DNA from: Diaporthe sp. PMI_573
Lineage: Eukaryota; Ascomycota; Sordariomycetes; Diaporthales; Diaporthaceae
NCBI GenBank assembly: GCA_021399435.1
Contig: JAJTUP010000088.1
Span: 1 to 64,000, forward strand
Length of the DNA stretch: 64,000 bases
Direction: 5' to 3'
Below are positions 62,932 through 64,000 of this stretch, piece after piece (the stretch's first letter is position 1; each line of letters starts with the position of its first letter). The notes below the pieces were generated by a model, which saw nothing but the letters and a program-made list of their open reading frames with translations, was not told where the DNA came from and searched no databases. A program made the position numbers and the translations under genes.

Positions 62932-64000
62932 CCACCTCATATTTTAGTCTGGACACGAGGGTCGGCGTCAACTTGTTACTGTAACTAGGTCAAACTCTAC
63001 AACAATAATTCTTTTTTCCGGACACAGAAAATTCCCAGAATCACACGTGACGGACTGGCCCTACTATAGGATTTACAACACAATACGGGCGGGATCTATA
63101 CCTTCTTTCTCCCAGATATCCCCCAGACAACCAGGCACCCCCTCTGCATGCCACAGGTTCTGAACGTTGAATGTTCCCGGCGTGGGGCGCACGATCTACA
63201 TCTTCGCTGCATCTGTCGACAGAGGTAGGGTGATGTTGCATTAGGGAAAACGAGGACACCAGACACTGCAGTACTTATTGACAGGACTTCAGATAAAAAT
63301 GTGAAACAAGTACTGTGCTGTATGCATAGACGGAATGCTAAATTCGCACTTGGCAATCGTGCATTGGTGCATTTCCGTCATGAGCACATTCGGGTACTTG
63401 TTGAAAATAACGCGCCCAGCAAGTTACCCAGTCCCAAGAAAAGTCCGAGGTCATAAAGTATTACAAATATGTACAGTGCACTTGCAGACTTTCACATCCA
63501 AAGCTCATCCTTTTAAACACTCTCAGCATTTCAGCAGTACTAATGTTCTTCTATCTACAGTCGGGAGTACTTAATATATGAGTACTTTTGTTCGTGACCG
63601 GGCCACGAGGTTGATATCAAAGTCGGTAGTGCATCAGCAGTACCGTATACAGTATTGTACAGTACCTATCAGTTGAAGAAGTACATATACTATAAATACA
63701 CTAGTGGCATACCTCATATATTATTCCATTACCTTTCTACTTACATATTAAAGGAAAGAAAGTCAGTACAGTATTCAAGATTAATCAATTTAAAGCGATT
63801 CAATATTTTGTCATTCCATAACCAGTACATATCAAGATGTTTACAGAGTATGATCAACTTGAGCGGCAGCAGGAGCAAGCAATACTCGGAACCCAGGGAC
63901 CTCAATTTTCATTCGGTGATGGCATACCGACCAAGCTCATCAGCCCATTGACTATTGCTCAAAATGAGACAAGACCCTGCTACGCTCCACTATTTACAAT
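62932..64000. other. AT-rich right edge
   Basis: AT-rich sequence with many TACAGTA/GTACTG words (63600-63780). Short ORFs at 63041-63356, 63335-63574 and 63655-63951 show no domain. Nothing recognised. Confidence 0.35.

Noticed and set aside
1..64000. CRISPR arrays, rRNA genes or LTR pairs
   Set aside because: No regularly spaced direct repeats, no rRNA-like sequence and no long direct terminal repeats were seen.

Overview
The window looks like an accessory (transposon-rich, gene-decaying) stretch of a filamentous ascomycete genome (Pezizomycotina; possibly a Sordariomycete, which I cannot prove). The reasons are: short 45-70 bp GT-AG introns that restore conserved protein motifs when removed, a HET-type incompatibility domain, a Zn2Cys6/AflR-type regulator, a TBP with its usual fungal intron pattern, and cut-and-paste transposons of the pogo and hAT superfamilies. 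I found no rRNA, tRNA, CRISPR or reverse-transcriptase signal.

Layout. 1-6.5 kb: a DUF924 relic, an intact TPR protein (minus strand), a six-exon MFS transporter (plus strand) and the C-terminal stub of a PIF1-type helicase. 6.5-14.8 kb: a patch of damaged defence/incompatibility-like genes: a frameshifted conserved fungal gene, a chimera of a maltose-acetyltransferase-like N-terminus with a HET tail, a frameshifted ankyrin gene, a MYND-finger gene, a fragment of a large uncharacterised fungal family, an AT-rich gap and a hAT N-terminal fragment. 15-18.3 kb: a divergent pair, an NAD-dependent epimerase/reductase (one internal TAG) and a trans-enoyl-reductase-like MDR enzyme (intact). 19.9-24.5 kb: an apparently complete pogo element (about 220 bp inverted repeats, TA duplication, intact transposase) sitting inside an LRR-like gene, followed by a second, truncated pogo whose sequence now forms the 3' end of a C2H2 zinc-finger gene. 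25.1-34.9 kb: an aldehyde dehydrogenase with one TAA, a hAT 3' relic, an intact FAD/NAD(P) oxidoreductase, an epoxide-hydrolase fragment, a small transthyretin-like ORF and an AflR-like regulator with a TGA inside its zinc cluster. 36.9-39.9 kb: an intact 630-residue protein of unknown function and a frameshifted endonuclease/phosphatase.

42.8-51.4 kb is the most layered part: an ENA-type P-type ATPase fragment is cut by the 5' end of a hAT element; an Ulp1/C48-like ORF without a recognisable catalytic His or Cys follows; then comes a full-length hAT of the same family (14-bp terminal repeats, spliced 740-aa transposase, ancestral start codon apparently lost), which abuts a truncated transposase of a different hAT family, followed by a TBP copy with a frameshift at the end of exon 2. 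52-64 kb holds a Ser/Thr-rich ORF, a lysine-rich repeat protein, a 402-bp hAT-type MITE, a 780-bp fold-back element with TA ends, a small hypothetical gene, a decayed pogo, and a 730-bp internally deleted hAT with a perfect 8-bp target duplication.

Together the genes do not form one pathway. Several decayed genes carry a single lesion (epimerase TAG, dehydrogenase TAA, regulator TGA, TBP short exon), which points to recent loss rather than ancient debris. Splice joins and family names are read by eye; none was checked by alignment or RNA data.
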